From Fusobacterium sp. IOR10 (GTDB lineage Bacteria; Fusobacteriota; Fusobacteriia; Fusobacteriales; Fusobacteriaceae): 43,574 nucleotides of DNA. The position numbers and the translations under genes were made by a program. Of the stretch, positions 24,445 to 32,538 are shown piece by piece (within the stretch, counting starts at the first letter, position 1; every line of letters begins with the position of its first letter). The stretch lies in assembly GCF_010367435.1 (NCBI RefSeq), contig NZ_WJWY01000018.1:1-43574 (forward strand), given 5' to 3'. Under the pieces are notes generated by a model. It worked only from the letters and a program-made list of their open reading frames with translations. It ran no database searches and was not told the origin of the DNA.

Positions 24445-24976
24445 AATATCCTCCTTTTTCTAGAACTATTTCTGCCATAATAGAAGCCACTACACTAACT
24501 TTATGAGAATAAGTTTTATGATTATCTACATCTGTTTTAAAATCTCCAACTATAAAAAGATTTTTTCCAATCTCTTTTCTTTTAATATTTTCAGTGTGGA
24601 AATCACCTATTCCAGATGCTGAAATAATAATTTTGTTTAGTGGAAATAATTCTTCCATTAACATTACTTTATATTCTTTTTTATCAAAAGCCTCAACAAT
24701 AATATCACAATCATTAAAAAATGTTTTAATATTGTTTCTATCAAATTTAATAACTTTAAAATCAAAATTTCCTTTAGAATTTATAGATTTTAAGTTTTTA
24801 GCTAATGTTTCACTTTTAAAAAGTCCAATTTGATTTTCAAAGAAAAATTGACGATTTAAATTAGAAGATTCAATTCTATCAAAATCTCCAAATTTAAGGT
24901 AAGTCACACCACTTCTAACTAAATGAGATGCCACATTAGATCCAATTCCTCCACAGCCAGCTATTCCTATAATCAT
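24434..24976 (-). CDS. thiF: ThiS adenylyltransferase ThiF (short form)
   Basis: ThiF activates the ThiS C-terminus by adenylation so that it can receive sulfur. The nucleotide-binding start GIAGCGGIGSN is followed by LKFGDFDRIESSNLNRQFFF, the ATP/metal site conserved in E1-like enzymes. At about 180 residues it is shorter than E. coli ThiF and has no CxxC zinc pairs and no downstream catalytic cysteine, so it belongs to the compact subtype. I choose ATG 24976 because it overlaps the thiH stop as ATGA. An in-frame TTG at 24991 has no good ribosome site. Confidence 0.88.
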   Translation of the reverse strand: MIIGIAGCGGIGSNVASHLVRSGVTYLKFGDFDRIESSNLNRQFFFENQIGLFKSETLAKNLKSINSKGNFDFKVIKFDRNNIKTFFNDCDIIVEAFDKKEYKVMLMEELFPLNKIIISASGIGDFHTENIKRKEIGKNLFIVGDFKTDVDNHKTYSHKVSVVASIMAEIVLEKGGYYEK

Positions 24977-26079
24977 AATATTTGTTGCCAATCTTTATAA
25001 ATAGGTTGATATCCATAATTTTTAATAGCTTCAATAGTTTCCTCTGCAGAACGAGTATCACTTATTTCAAATTGGCAGGTAGATTTATCCTTTTCAGTAT
25101 ACCCTCCAACATCAGTTTTAGAACCAGCAGAAAGTTTAGTTATACCAAGGTTCATAAGATGATCTCTAAAGTCAGCAACTTCTCTAGTGGAAATATTAAT
25201 ATCAGCTTTTACTTGGAATAATCTAAATGCCATTAAAAATTGTACAAATGTAACATCATCAAGGGGATAACTTGGCTGAAATCCTCCTTCAGCAGGATTT
25301 ATTCTAGGTAGAGAAATAGAAAAAGCAGTATTTATATATTTATCAGTTAAATATTTTAAATGTAGCCCAGCTAAGAAGGCTTCTTTTTTTATTTCACTAA
25401 GACCAAATAATGGGCCCATTCCAACAGTTCTAAGTCCAGCTTTAGCACCTCTTTCTGGAGTATCTAAACGAAAATGATAATCTTTTTTCTTTCCACTTAT
25501 ATGAACTTGATCATAAATTTCTTCATTATAAGTTTCTTGATACACTGTTAATCCATCAAGTCCGATTTCTTTCAATTCTTTGTACTCTTCTTCTTCAAGT
25601 GGCATAACCTCTATAGAAACAGAGTCAAAGTATTTTTTTAAAACCCTAATAGCATCTTTTAAATAATCCATTGTATCAATTTCTTTAGCTTCTCCAGTTA
25701 ATAGAAGTATATGATCAATACCAGTTTTAGCTATTTCTTTAGCTTCTTCTTCTATTTGTTCAATGTTTTGATGTTTTCTAATTATATGATTTTTTTTAGA
25801 AAAACCACAATAAGCACAATTATTAGTACAAAAATTAGAAATATAAATAGGTATATATAAAGATATTACATTTCCAAAATATTGTTGTTTTATTAGATTA
25901 GCCTTAACAGCCATTTTTTCAAGATGATTTTTAGCAATTGGAGATAAAAGATTAAGAAGATCAAATTCATCTAAATTATCTTTGTGAATACTTTCAATAA
26001 CATTCTCATCAGTTACATTGGAAAAATAATTTTCAAAATCAAAATTTTGCCATTTTTCTAAAACAGAATAAAATCCCAT
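24973..26079 (-). CDS. thiH: 2-iminoacetate synthase ThiH (radical SAM tyrosine lyase)
   Basis: ThiH splits tyrosine to dehydroglycine and p-cresol, supplying the glycine imine for the thiazole ring in anaerobes. The radical-SAM motif CTNNCAYC places cluster cysteines at 84, 88 and 91, after the IPIYISNFC strand. HILLLTGEAK, EVMPLEEEEY and the C-terminal BATS-like half (REVADFRDHLM, KLSAGSKTDVGGY) match the family. It has 368 residues. Its start overlaps the thiG stop (TAATG), with GAGGTGAT upstream. Use of ThiH rather than glycine oxidase ThiO fits an anaerobe. Confidence 0.96.
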   Translation of the reverse strand: MGFYSVLEKWQNFDFENYFSNVTDENVIESIHKDNLDEFDLLNLLSPIAKNHLEKMAVKANLIKQQYFGNVISLYIPIYISNFCTNNCAYCGFSKKNHIIRKHQNIEQIEEEAKEIAKTGIDHILLLTGEAKEIDTMDYLKDAIRVLKKYFDSVSIEVMPLEEEEYKELKEIGLDGLTVYQETYNEEIYDQVHISGKKKDYHFRLDTPERGAKAGLRTVGMGPLFGLSEIKKEAFLAGLHLKYLTDKYINTAFSISLPRINPAEGGFQPSYPLDDVTFVQFLMAFRLFQVKADINISTREVADFRDHLMNLGITKLSAGSKTDVGGYTEKDKSTCQFEISDTRSAEETIEAIKNYGYQPIYKDWQQIL

Positions 26080-26855
26080 TATTTATCACCTCTAAATAAG
26101 AAATCTGTTAAAGGAGAGGAAGCATTTGCAAATTTAGAAGTTTTAGCAAGTTTAGCAAGATAAGCCATTCTTCCAGCCTTAACAGCCATAGCAAAGGCCT
26201 CTCCCATTTTAACAGGATCCTCAGCAGTTGATATGGCAGTATTTACTAAAACAGCGTCAACACCCATCTCCATAGCTTCAGCAGCTTGGGAAGGAGCACC
26301 TATTCCAGCATCAATAATAACTGGTATTTTTTTGTTTTCATTAATCATTTCTAGTAATGGCTTAGTTAATAGTCCTCTATTGGAACCTATTGGAGAACCT
26401 AAAGGCATAACAGCAGCAGCCCCAGCTTCTTCTAGTTTTTTTGCAGCTATTAAATCAGGAACAATGTAAGGAAGAACAATAAATCCTTCTTTAGCTAATA
26501 CTTTAGTTGCTTTAATAGTTTCTTCATTATCAGGCATTAAGTACTTCATGTCATTAATTATTTCTATTTTTATAAAGTCTCCACATCCAGCTTCCCTAGC
26601 TATTCTAGCTATTTTAATAGCTTCTTCAGCATTTCTGGCTCCAGAAGTATTTGGAAGTAATGTTACTTCTTTTGGAATATAGTTCAATATATTTTCCTTT
26701 GGATCAGAAAAATTAACTCTTCTAAGAGCCATAGTAATAATATTAGATTCACTTGCATTTAGCATTGGAGCAATAGTATTTTTATCAGCAAACTTACCTG
26801 TTCCAGTTAAAAGCCTACTTTGAAACTCATGTCCTTTTAAAATTAAATTATCCAT
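26079..26855 (-). CDS. thiG: thiazole synthase ThiG
   Basis: ThiG builds thiazole phosphate from DXP, the ThiH product and sulfur from thiocarboxylated ThiS. The 258-residue TIM barrel has LLTGTGKF near the start and the DFIKIEI strand that carries the Schiff-base lysine. Phosphate-binding segments [12 protein letters not shown] and [20 protein letters not shown] follow, with VLVNTAIS after them. DXP for this step comes from dxs, encoded elsewhere in the window. AAGGAG is just upstream of the ATG. Confidence 0.97.
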   Translation of the reverse strand: MDNLILKGHEFQSRLLTGTGKFADKNTIAPMLNASESNIITMALRRVNFSDPKENILNYIPKEVTLLPNTSGARNAEEAIKIARIAREAGCGDFIKIEIINDMKYLMPDNEETIKATKVLAKEGFIVLPYIVPDLIAAKKLEEAGAAAVMPLGSPIGSNRGLLTKPLLEMINENKKIPVIIDAGIGAPSQAAEAMEMGVDAVLVNTAISTAEDPVKMGEAFAMAVKAGRMAYLAKLAKTSKFANASSPLTDFLFRGDK

Positions 26856-26910
26856 TTTAATCTCCTTAAGTATATAGTTTTATTTTTCAATATATTAAAA
26901 TAATTTATTA

Positions 26911-27123
26911 TTATCCTCCAGAAACGAAAGATAAAACTTCAATATTATCATTTTCTTTTATTATAGTTTTATGCCAATTTTCTTTTTTTATAATAAGGTC
27001 ATTAATTAGAATTACAGCTCCAGATAAATTTATATTTTTTTCTTTTGAGATTTTTTTTATAAAATTATCAGCAAAAATTTCTTTTTCTAATATTTCATTA
27101 GATCCATTAAGTATAATATTCAC
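26911..27123 (-). CDS. thiS: sulfur carrier protein ThiS
   Basis: ThiS is a 70-residue ubiquitin-like protein that ends in the required diglycine (SFVSGG). Its C-terminus is adenylated by ThiF and thiocarboxylated before donating sulfur to ThiG. It is first in the operon, with AAGGAGGA upstream of the ATG at 27123, right after the leader terminator. The body is divergent, but the Gly-Gly end, size and position make the call firm. Confidence 0.93.
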   Translation of the reverse strand: MNIILNGSNEILEKEIFADNFIKKISKEKNINLSGAVILINDLIIKKENWHKTIIKENDNIEVLSFVSGG

Positions 27124-27149
27124 AGTTTCCTCCTTAAAAAATTTAATAA

Positions 27150-27187
27150 AAAAAGCTCTAACTTATTAGTTAGAGCTTTTTTTATTA
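27150..27187 (-). terminator. leader terminator of the thi operon
   Basis: On the minus strand AGCTCTAAC pairs perfectly with GTTAGAGCT around TAATAA and is followed by seven T. It lies between the TPP aptamer and the thiS ribosome site, so it fits transcription attenuation by the riboswitch. The plus strand also has a T run after the hairpin. Confidence 0.85.
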
Positions 27188-27267
27188 TCTGTAAAAAATT
27201 AACCATTAATATAACTTAATAATTGTTTTGGAGTTTAAAAAAGTTCTCCTAAAAAAGGTTAATTTAT

Positions 27268-27353
27268 TTACTTCCCTTCGCCAGCATTATCTGGTTCAAG
27301 TAATAAGAGTCGAGATTAGATCTCCTCTCAGCCTGTTAAGGCTCCCCTAGTAA
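27268..27353 (-). promoter_or_regulatory. TPP riboswitch (THI element) aptamer
   Basis: On the minus strand, GGGGAGCC leads into GGCTGAGAGGA with the invariant CTGAGA. ACCAGATAATGCTGGCGAAG and GGGA follow, the pyrophosphate-binding half of the aptamer. A P1 stem TTACT/AGTAA closes it (27349-27353 with 27268-27272). TPP binding is expected to lower expression of the downstream thiSGHFE operon. Confidence 0.95.
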
Positions 27354-27386
27354 GTTATTTTATATTTATTTGTTTAATACGTTGTG

Positions 27387-27415
27387 ATTATACATCTATA
27401 TAATTTTTCTGTCAA
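27387..27415 (-). promoter_or_regulatory. consensus promoter of the thi operon
   Basis: On the minus strand a perfect TTGACA (27410-27415) and perfect TATAAT (27387-27392) are 17 bases apart. The start is expected near 27380, about 27 bases before the TPP aptamer. This is the best sigma-70 promoter in the window. Confidence 0.88.
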
Positions 27416-27443
27416 GTGTAAGAATTAAAGTTTTAATAAAAAA

Positions 27444-28808
27444 CTAGAATTTAAACTCAGCAGATATAGCAACAGCTTGTACAGTTTTACTGAAAATAGT
27501 TCCAGTACCACTGTTTGAATAATCTGTACTAGCTTGGTCAGTTTTATAATCAACATAAGAATATGTTAATGTGTAGGTTCTATTTTCCACAGGGGAATAT
27601 TGAATACCAACTCCATATAAGTTAGCATCAAGGGCAAAATCAGTATCCTTGTAAGTGTCTTCATTAGCTCCAGTATCTGTGTATTGGTACCCTGCCATTA
27701 AAACAACTTTTTCATTTAATTTATAATCTATTCCAAAAGAAATTTCATATCCATTATCATAATTATCATAAGCTCCATCTCTGTTAGCTTCTTTTATAAA
27801 ATAATAATTTCCACTTGTAAGTAAAGTAATTTTATCATTTAACTCATATGACAGCCCAAGAGACATAGTAGCTGGTAAATTTCTTCTTTCCTTATCAGTC
27901 CATTCACTAATTACTTTTTGGCTTAATAAAGTTCCTACGATTTTAGCAGAGTTACCTTCATCAACAGGATCTAAAGTAGCTGTTAATCCATCTCTTCCTT
28001 TTTCAGATTTAAAATATAGTTCCACTTCAGATTCATATTTAAACCCAATATTTAATTTATCAGTTGCCTTATAGTCAAATCCAAGAACTCCCCCAACTCC
28101 ATAGGCTGTTCTTTCAGCATCAAGCTGAACTTGAAGATTTTGAGTATCTGAAGAATTCCCATCTAATGCAAAGTTGTAGTTAGCAGTACAATCTAAATTT
28201 CTTGTGGCATAAATAAATCTAATAGCTCCTCCAACACTGAATTTAGGAGTCAACTTCTGAGCTATACCAAAATTTGTGTTAATATAGTATGAAGATCCAA
28301 CAGTTTCAGGACTGTCCAAATAAGTTATAGCAGCACTAGGATGAGCATCATCTTTAAAATAACCAATTCCTTTAGCGGCAGAGATTTGAACTGCCTCTCC
28401 AAGTACTTCAAATGCAGTAAGACCTCCCTCATATTTTAATGCTCCTCCACCAGCTGCAACTCCTGAATGGATGAAGTAAGATCTATCCCCTTTCTTAGAT
28501 ACATACTGAACAGAAGGAACCAAAGCAGAAGGGTGATCACTTTCGTGGGTACCTCCATTTGCAATAGTTGGATAATTAGTTTCCATTTTGTAATTTTTAA
28601 ATACTGTTTGTGAATTAATCTTAAAATAAGTTCCGTCTTCCATAAATACAGTACCAGCTGGATTATAAAAAGCAGCTGAAGTTCCAATTTTACCAATCAT
28701 AGAAGGATGCGCGAAATACTCAGCGTCTTGTTCTGCAAGGTAGTCAATACTTCCAGCATAAGCAGTAGCAGATGCCAGTATTGACAAAAGTATAAGTGAT
28801 TTTTTCAT
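27444..28808 (-). CDS. FadL/OmpP1/TodX-family outer-membrane transport protein
   Basis: This is a predicted outer-membrane beta-barrel of 454 residues. It has a signal peptide (MKKSLILLSILASATAYA, cleavage before GS). The N-terminal hatch region carries AEYFAHPSMIGKIGTSAAFYNPAG, with the NPAG element typical of FadL-type channels for hydrophobic compounds. Alternating strands follow, and the protein ends with Phe (ISAEFKF), the BAM recognition signal. GGGGAGA precedes the ATG. It lies 20 bases after a TetR gene, so the pair forms an operon that TetR probably controls. The ligand is unknown. No obvious terminator follows before the thi promoter. Confidence 0.88.
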   Translation of the reverse strand: MKKSLILLSILASATAYAGSIDYLAEQDAEYFAHPSMIGKIGTSAAFYNPAGTVFMEDGTYFKINSQTVFKNYKMETNYPTIANGGTHESDHPSALVPSVQYVSKKGDRSYFIHSGVAAGGGALKYEGGLTAFEVLGEAVQISAAKGIGYFKDDAHPSAAITYLDSPETVGSSYYINTNFGIAQKLTPKFSVGGAIRFIYATRNLDCTANYNFALDGNSSDTQNLQVQLDAERTAYGVGGVLGFDYKATDKLNIGFKYESEVELYFKSEKGRDGLTATLDPVDEGNSAKIVGTLLSQKVISEWTDKERRNLPATMSLGLSYELNDKITLLTSGNYYFIKEANRDGAYDNYDNGYEISFGIDYKLNEKVVLMAGYQYTDTGANEDTYKDTDFALDANLYGVGIQYSPVENRTYTLTYSYVDYKTDQASTDYSNSGTGTIFSKTVQAVAISAEFKF

Positions 28809-28828
28809 AATAAATTTCTCCCCATATA

Positions 28829-29419
28829 TTACTTGTTTATTTTTATTGATTTGTTAAAACAAAGCGCCTCTTTTAAAATAACATTTCCGTTTTCCTTTAG
28901 TTCATGTTCAATCATTTCATATGTAGGATCATAGAATCCAGAACAAATGAGACAGGCAAAGCCATGAACATACCACCAACCTTTTTTTAACATCCATTCA
29001 ATTGTTTCATCTTCAAGAAAATTGTAGCTGCTTCCTTCTTTAAAGCCTTTAAAAACTAGGCCCTTTAACTCTTCAACTAGTTCATCTAAAAAATTCTTAG
29101 ATAAATTTTCTCTCATGAATATTGCTCTAAAAAGTGCCTTTTCTTCCTTTGCAAACAAGCAAATTCCAATACCTATATTCAAAAGACTTAAATCAGTATA
29201 ATTAATAGCCACTTTATCAAAAAGTTTATTTTTCGCAACTTTAGATAATTGATTTTTTAATACTGTCATAGATCCAAAATTAGAATAAATAGATATAGTG
29301 GAAGAATTTAGTTTTGCAGCTATATTCCTAGCTGTAACACTTTTCATTCCTTCTGTTATTAAAATGTTGTAGGCAACATTTAAAATTTTATCTTTTGAAA
29401 ATTTTAAAGTTCGAGCCAT
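28829..29419 (-). CDS. TetR-family transcriptional regulator
   Basis: This 196-residue protein has an N-terminal TetR helix-turn-helix: KDKILNVAYNILITEGMKSV, then TARNIAAKLNSSTISIYSNFGSM (residues 9-51). The remainder is helical and family-specific, as expected for a ligand-binding domain, and contains several cysteines. GGAGG precedes the ATG at 29419. A palindrome overlapping its own -10 lies immediately upstream, so autoregulation together with the FadL-like gene is likely. By analogy with FadR-type TetRs a hydrophobic effector is plausible, but this is inference. Confidence 0.9.
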   Translation of the reverse strand: MARTLKFSKDKILNVAYNILITEGMKSVTARNIAAKLNSSTISIYSNFGSMTVLKNQLSKVAKNKLFDKVAINYTDLSLLNIGIGICLFAKEEKALFRAIFMRENLSKNFLDELVEELKGLVFKGFKEGSSYNFLEDETIEWMLKKGWWYVHGFACLICSGFYDPTYEMIEHELKENGNVILKEALCFNKSIKINK

Positions 29420-29432
29420 AAAAACCTCCGTT

Positions 29433-29459
29433 ATTATATCATAACACTATTATGAAATA
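29433..29459 (-). promoter_or_regulatory. candidate TetR operator overlapping the -10 of tetR-fadL
   Basis: TATATCATAA (29435-29444) and TTATGAAATA (29450-29459) are near-perfect inverted arms (9 of 10) around CACTA. The minus-strand TATAAT at 29433-29438 overlaps the left arm. A repressor bound here would block the promoter 15-40 bases upstream of the TetR ATG. Confidence 0.6.
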
Positions 29460-29586
29460 AGATTATCTATATTTTTACAAATACATAAAAATTATACTTC
29501 ATAAGACCTTAAAAATCAATATTAAATTAATAAAAATATATGGGGATATATAACATTTTTTTAAAATAAGATAACAAAATGTTAAA

Positions 29587-31155
29587 TTAATCTTTAAAAT
29601 AATTATTTTCTATTAAGAATTTTTTAGCAACATCTTCTGGTTTTTCATGTAATTCATCAACTTGATAGTTTAAGCTTGTCATAACTTCATCAGTTAAAGC
29701 TTTAGATAAATTTGTTAAAGCTCCTTTGATTTCAGGATATTGTTCATAAACATCATCCCTTAATATAGGCATAGCATAATAAGGTGGGAAGAAATGTTTA
29801 TCATCTTTTAGAGAAATTAAGTCATATTTTTTAAGTAAACCATCAGTGGCAAAAGCATCAGCAACATCAGTATTTTTATTTCCTAAAGCAATATATTTTG
29901 CAGAGTCATCTAGAGCTTTAGTATCTTTAACATTAAAATTATATTTTTCCATAAGTCCAGGTAATCCATCTTCTCTATTTAAAAATTCAAAAGAAGCACC
30001 GAAAACTAATTTATGTGAAACTTTAGCAAGATCACTAATTGTTGCTAAATTATATTTTTGAGCAGTTTCTTTTGTTACTGCCATTACATAAGTATTATTA
30101 AAACTCATTTGTGGTAATACTGTTATGTTATATTCTGATTTTAATTCTTTTTTTACAATGTTATAAACCTTTTCAACATCACTAATTGGTTTATGTTTTA
30201 AAATATCAACAAATGCAGAACCACTATATTCCATATACATATCAATTTCTTTTTCATTTAAAGCTGAGAAACAAACTTGAGTACCACCAAGATGAGTTTT
30301 ACGTGTAACAGTAATATCTGTATTTTCTTCAATCATGTCAGCAGCTAAATTACTAAGAATAATTTGTTCAGTATAATCCTTTGAACCAATAGTTATATTC
30401 CTGTCTCCAACTTTTTCCTTTGATAAACCTGTGTAGACAAAAGAAAATACAACTAATAAAAGTGAGAATAATAAAATGATTTTTGCAAACATTCTATTTT
30501 TACGTTTTTTGTAAACATTAGATTTTTGTAAACTAATAGGAGTAACTAATTTTTCCACAAGAGCAGCTAGGGCATCAATAGTTAAAGCTAGCAAACATGC
30601 AGGTATAGCTCCAGATAAAATTTGCAAATTGTTAACAGTTCTGATTCCAGAGAAAACTAAATATCCAAGTCCACCAGCACCAATAAAAGCAGCAATTGTC
30701 ATAAGACCAACTGCAGTTACAGCTGAAATTCTAACTCCACCCATTATAACTGGAAGAGCTAGAGGAATTTGAATTTTTGTTAAAATTTGAAATTTAGTAA
30801 GTCCTATTCCCTTTGCAGCTTCAATAGTTTGAGGGTTTATATTGTCAATTCCAATATAGGTATTTTTTATAATTGGAAGCAGAGAATATAGAATAACTGC
30901 TACAATTGCAGGTAAACTACCAATTCCAAGAAAAGGAATCATAAAACCAAGTAGGGCCATACTAGGAATTGCTTGCATAACATTAGAAGCTCCAAGTACA
31001 GGTTTACTTAATCTTTTTACATAGGTTACAAGAATTCCAAGGGGAACTCCAATTAAAACAGCAAGTCCAACAGAAACTAAAGTAAGCTTTAAATGCTCAA
31101 CTAATAGTGATAAAATTTGTAAGTGATTTTCCATCATATATGTAATTAAATTCAT
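29587..31155 (-). CDS. osmoprotectant ABC transporter, fused permease and substrate-binding protein
   Basis: This 522-residue inner-membrane protein joins two OpuC/OsmU functions. Residues 1-214 are a permease with several helices and the EAA motif EAAKGIGLTKFQILTKIQIP. A further helix (about 225-242) leads to an extracytoplasmic binding domain (about 252-520) starting ITIGSKDYTEQIILSNLAAD and including HLGGTQVCFSALNEKEIDMY. The usual substrates are glycine betaine, carnitine, choline or proline betaine. It follows the ATPase gene with no gap, so the two gene products make one importer. A weak inverted repeat downstream (29551-29584) may end the transcript. Confidence 0.92.
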   Translation of the reverse strand: MNLITYMMENHLQILSLLVEHLKLTLVSVGLAVLIGVPLGILVTYVKRLSKPVLGASNVMQAIPSMALLGFMIPFLGIGSLPAIVAVILYSLLPIIKNTYIGIDNINPQTIEAAKGIGLTKFQILTKIQIPLALPVIMGGVRISAVTAVGLMTIAAFIGAGGLGYLVFSGIRTVNNLQILSGAIPACLLALTIDALAALVEKLVTPISLQKSNVYKKRKNRMFAKIILLFSLLLVVFSFVYTGLSKEKVGDRNITIGSKDYTEQIILSNLAADMIEENTDITVTRKTHLGGTQVCFSALNEKEIDMYMEYSGSAFVDILKHKPISDVEKVYNIVKKELKSEYNITVLPQMSFNNTYVMAVTKETAQKYNLATISDLAKVSHKLVFGASFEFLNREDGLPGLMEKYNFNVKDTKALDDSAKYIALGNKNTDVADAFATDGLLKKYDLISLKDDKHFFPPYYAMPILRDDVYEQYPEIKGALTNLSKALTDEVMTSLNYQVDELHEKPEDVAKKFLIENNYFKD

Positions 31156-31156
31156 A

Positions 31157-32293
31157 TTATTCGACCTCCATATCTAAATATTGTTGACTTAATGTGGTAA
31201 CTAAACTACTTTTTGTAAGAAGCCCTTTTAAAATTGAGTTTTCATCAACAACTGGAATAGTTGATATACGATTATCATTGACAATTTTTAAAGTATTAAT
31301 GATATTCTCTTCAGGGGATAATGTAATATAATCAGTTTCCATTAATGCTGGAATTTCAGAAATACGTTTTGATTTATTTTCCTCTTTTCTAAGTTGACTA
31401 GCTTTAACAATTCCTTTTAATTTCCTAGTTGGTAAATCTATAATAAGAATCCTATCAATTTTACGAGATCTCATTGTTTCAAGACAACTAATAATTCTAG
31501 AATCAATAGAAGCTACAACTGGATGATCAATCATTATATCTTTTACTTTGATAAATTCAGGTGAAGCCCAAATTCTATTTTTTCCTACAAAATTTTCAAC
31601 ATATTCATCTGCTGGATTTTTTAAGATATTTTCAGGGGTATCATATTGCAAAATTTTACCATTCTTCATAATGCAAATTCTATCTGAAATTTTAATAGCT
31701 TCGTCCATATCATGAGTAACAAAAACAATTGTTTTTGTTAATTTAGATTGTAGTTCTATTAATTCATCTTGTAAATCTGATCTTGTAAGAGGATCTAAGG
31801 CAGAAAAAGGCTCATCCATTAAAATAATTTCAGGGTCTGTAGCAAAGGCTCTAGCAACTCCTATTCTTTGTTGTTGACCACCACTTAATTCAGTTGGATA
31901 TCTGTCCAAAAATTTTCCTGGTTCAAGTCCAATCATAGACATTAAATTAAGGGTATTGGCATTTAAAATCTCAGGATCTGTCTTTTCAATTTTAGAAATA
32001 AGCTCAATATTTTGTCTAACAGTCATATGAGGGAAAAGTCCAGTTTGTTGTATTACGTAACCAATATTTCTACGTAATTTTATCACATTTTGTTTTCTTA
32101 TATTATTGTCTTTTATAAGAATTGTTCCACTTGTAGGCTCAATAAGTCTATTAACCATTTTTAGAAGAGTTGTTTTACCGCAACCACTTTCACCGATTAT
32201 GGTAACTAGCTCTCCTTCCTCTATTTTAAGATTAAGATCTTTAAGAACAGCAACATTTTTAAAACGTTTTGATATATTTTTAAATTCAATCAT
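31157..32293 (-). CDS. opuCA: osmoprotectant ABC transporter ATP-binding protein with CBS domains
   Basis: The 378-residue product powers the importer encoded next to it. Walker A GESGCGKTT is at 34-42, the signature LSGGQQQR at 136-143, and Walker B ILMDEPFSALD at 157-167. A CBS pair (about 255-378, with IKVKDIMIDHPV and ISTIPVVDENSILKGLL) replaces the generic C-terminus, as in OpuCA and OpuAA types that sense ionic strength. I use the ATG at 32293, which has AAGGAG 7 bases upstream; a longer reading to 32332 has no support. Confidence 0.93.
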   Translation of the reverse strand: MIEFKNISKRFKNVAVLKDLNLKIEEGELVTIIGESGCGKTTLLKMVNRLIEPTSGTILIKDNNIRKQNVIKLRRNIGYVIQQTGLFPHMTVRQNIELISKIEKTDPEILNANTLNLMSMIGLEPGKFLDRYPTELSGGQQQRIGVARAFATDPEIILMDEPFSALDPLTRSDLQDELIELQSKLTKTIVFVTHDMDEAIKISDRICIMKNGKILQYDTPENILKNPADEYVENFVGKNRIWASPEFIKVKDIMIDHPVVASIDSRIISCLETMRSRKIDRILIIDLPTRKLKGIVKASQLRKEENKSKRISEIPALMETDYITLSPEENIINTLKIVNDNRISTIPVVDENSILKGLLTKSSLVTTLSQQYLDMEVE

Positions 32294-32324
32294 AATAGTC
32301 CTCCTTGTGAATAAAAAGTTAAAT

Positions 32325-32339
32325 ATATGCATAGCATAT
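32325..32339 (-). promoter_or_regulatory. inverted repeat at the opuC transcription start (operator candidate)
   Basis: ATATGC (32325-32330) and GCATAT (32334-32339) form a perfect palindrome around ATA. It lies just downstream of the opuC -10, where the start site should be. No matching regulator gene is adjacent. Confidence 0.5.
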
Positions 32340-32344
32340 CTTAT

Positions 32345-32373
32345 ATTATACCATTATTTATTAAAAAAATCAA
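32345..32373 (-). promoter_or_regulatory. predicted promoter of the opuC operon
   Basis: On the minus strand, TTGATT (32368-32373) and TATAAT (32345-32350) are 17 bases apart, with TGG before the -10. It is divergent from the hrcA promoter. Confidence 0.75.
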
Positions 32374-32459
32374 CTTGGACACTTTATTTTGCAAGGGAAT
32401 AGAGGGGATTAAGAGAAAAATAAATGTAAATTTTATATGCGAAAATAGAGAATAAAATG

Positions 32460-32488
32460 TTGACAAAAATGGTTAAATTTGTTATTAT
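32460..32488 (+). promoter_or_regulatory. predicted promoter of the hrcA-grpE-dnaK operon
   Basis: TTGACA (32460-32465) and TATTAT (32483-32488) are 17 bases apart. The start falls just before the CIRCE operator, the usual vegetative-promoter arrangement of HrcA-controlled operons. Confidence 0.8.
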
Positions 32489-32497
32489 TTTATGTGG

Positions 32498-32524
32498 TTA
32501 GCACTCCTTGATGACGAGTGCTAA
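32498..32524 (+). promoter_or_regulatory. CIRCE operator (HrcA binding site)
   Basis: TTAGCACTC (32498-32506) and GAGTGCTAA (32516-32524) are perfect arms around a nine-base spacer, matching the CIRCE consensus exactly. It lies between the promoter and the hrcA ribosome site AGGAGG (32526-32531), so HrcA represses its own operon. Confidence 0.97.
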
Positions 32525-32538
32525 TAGGAGGATGAAAA

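Noticed and set aside
28436-28696. Second frame inside the FadL-like gene on the same strand
   Set aside because: It is an out-of-frame read of a signal-peptide-bearing barrel gene whose own frame is intact; there is no ribosome site.
29551-29584. TAACATTTT/AAAATGTTA inverted repeat as terminator of the opuC operon
   Set aside because: The loop is 16 bases, the stem has almost no GC and no clean T tract follows on the minus strand, so I did not list it as a terminator.
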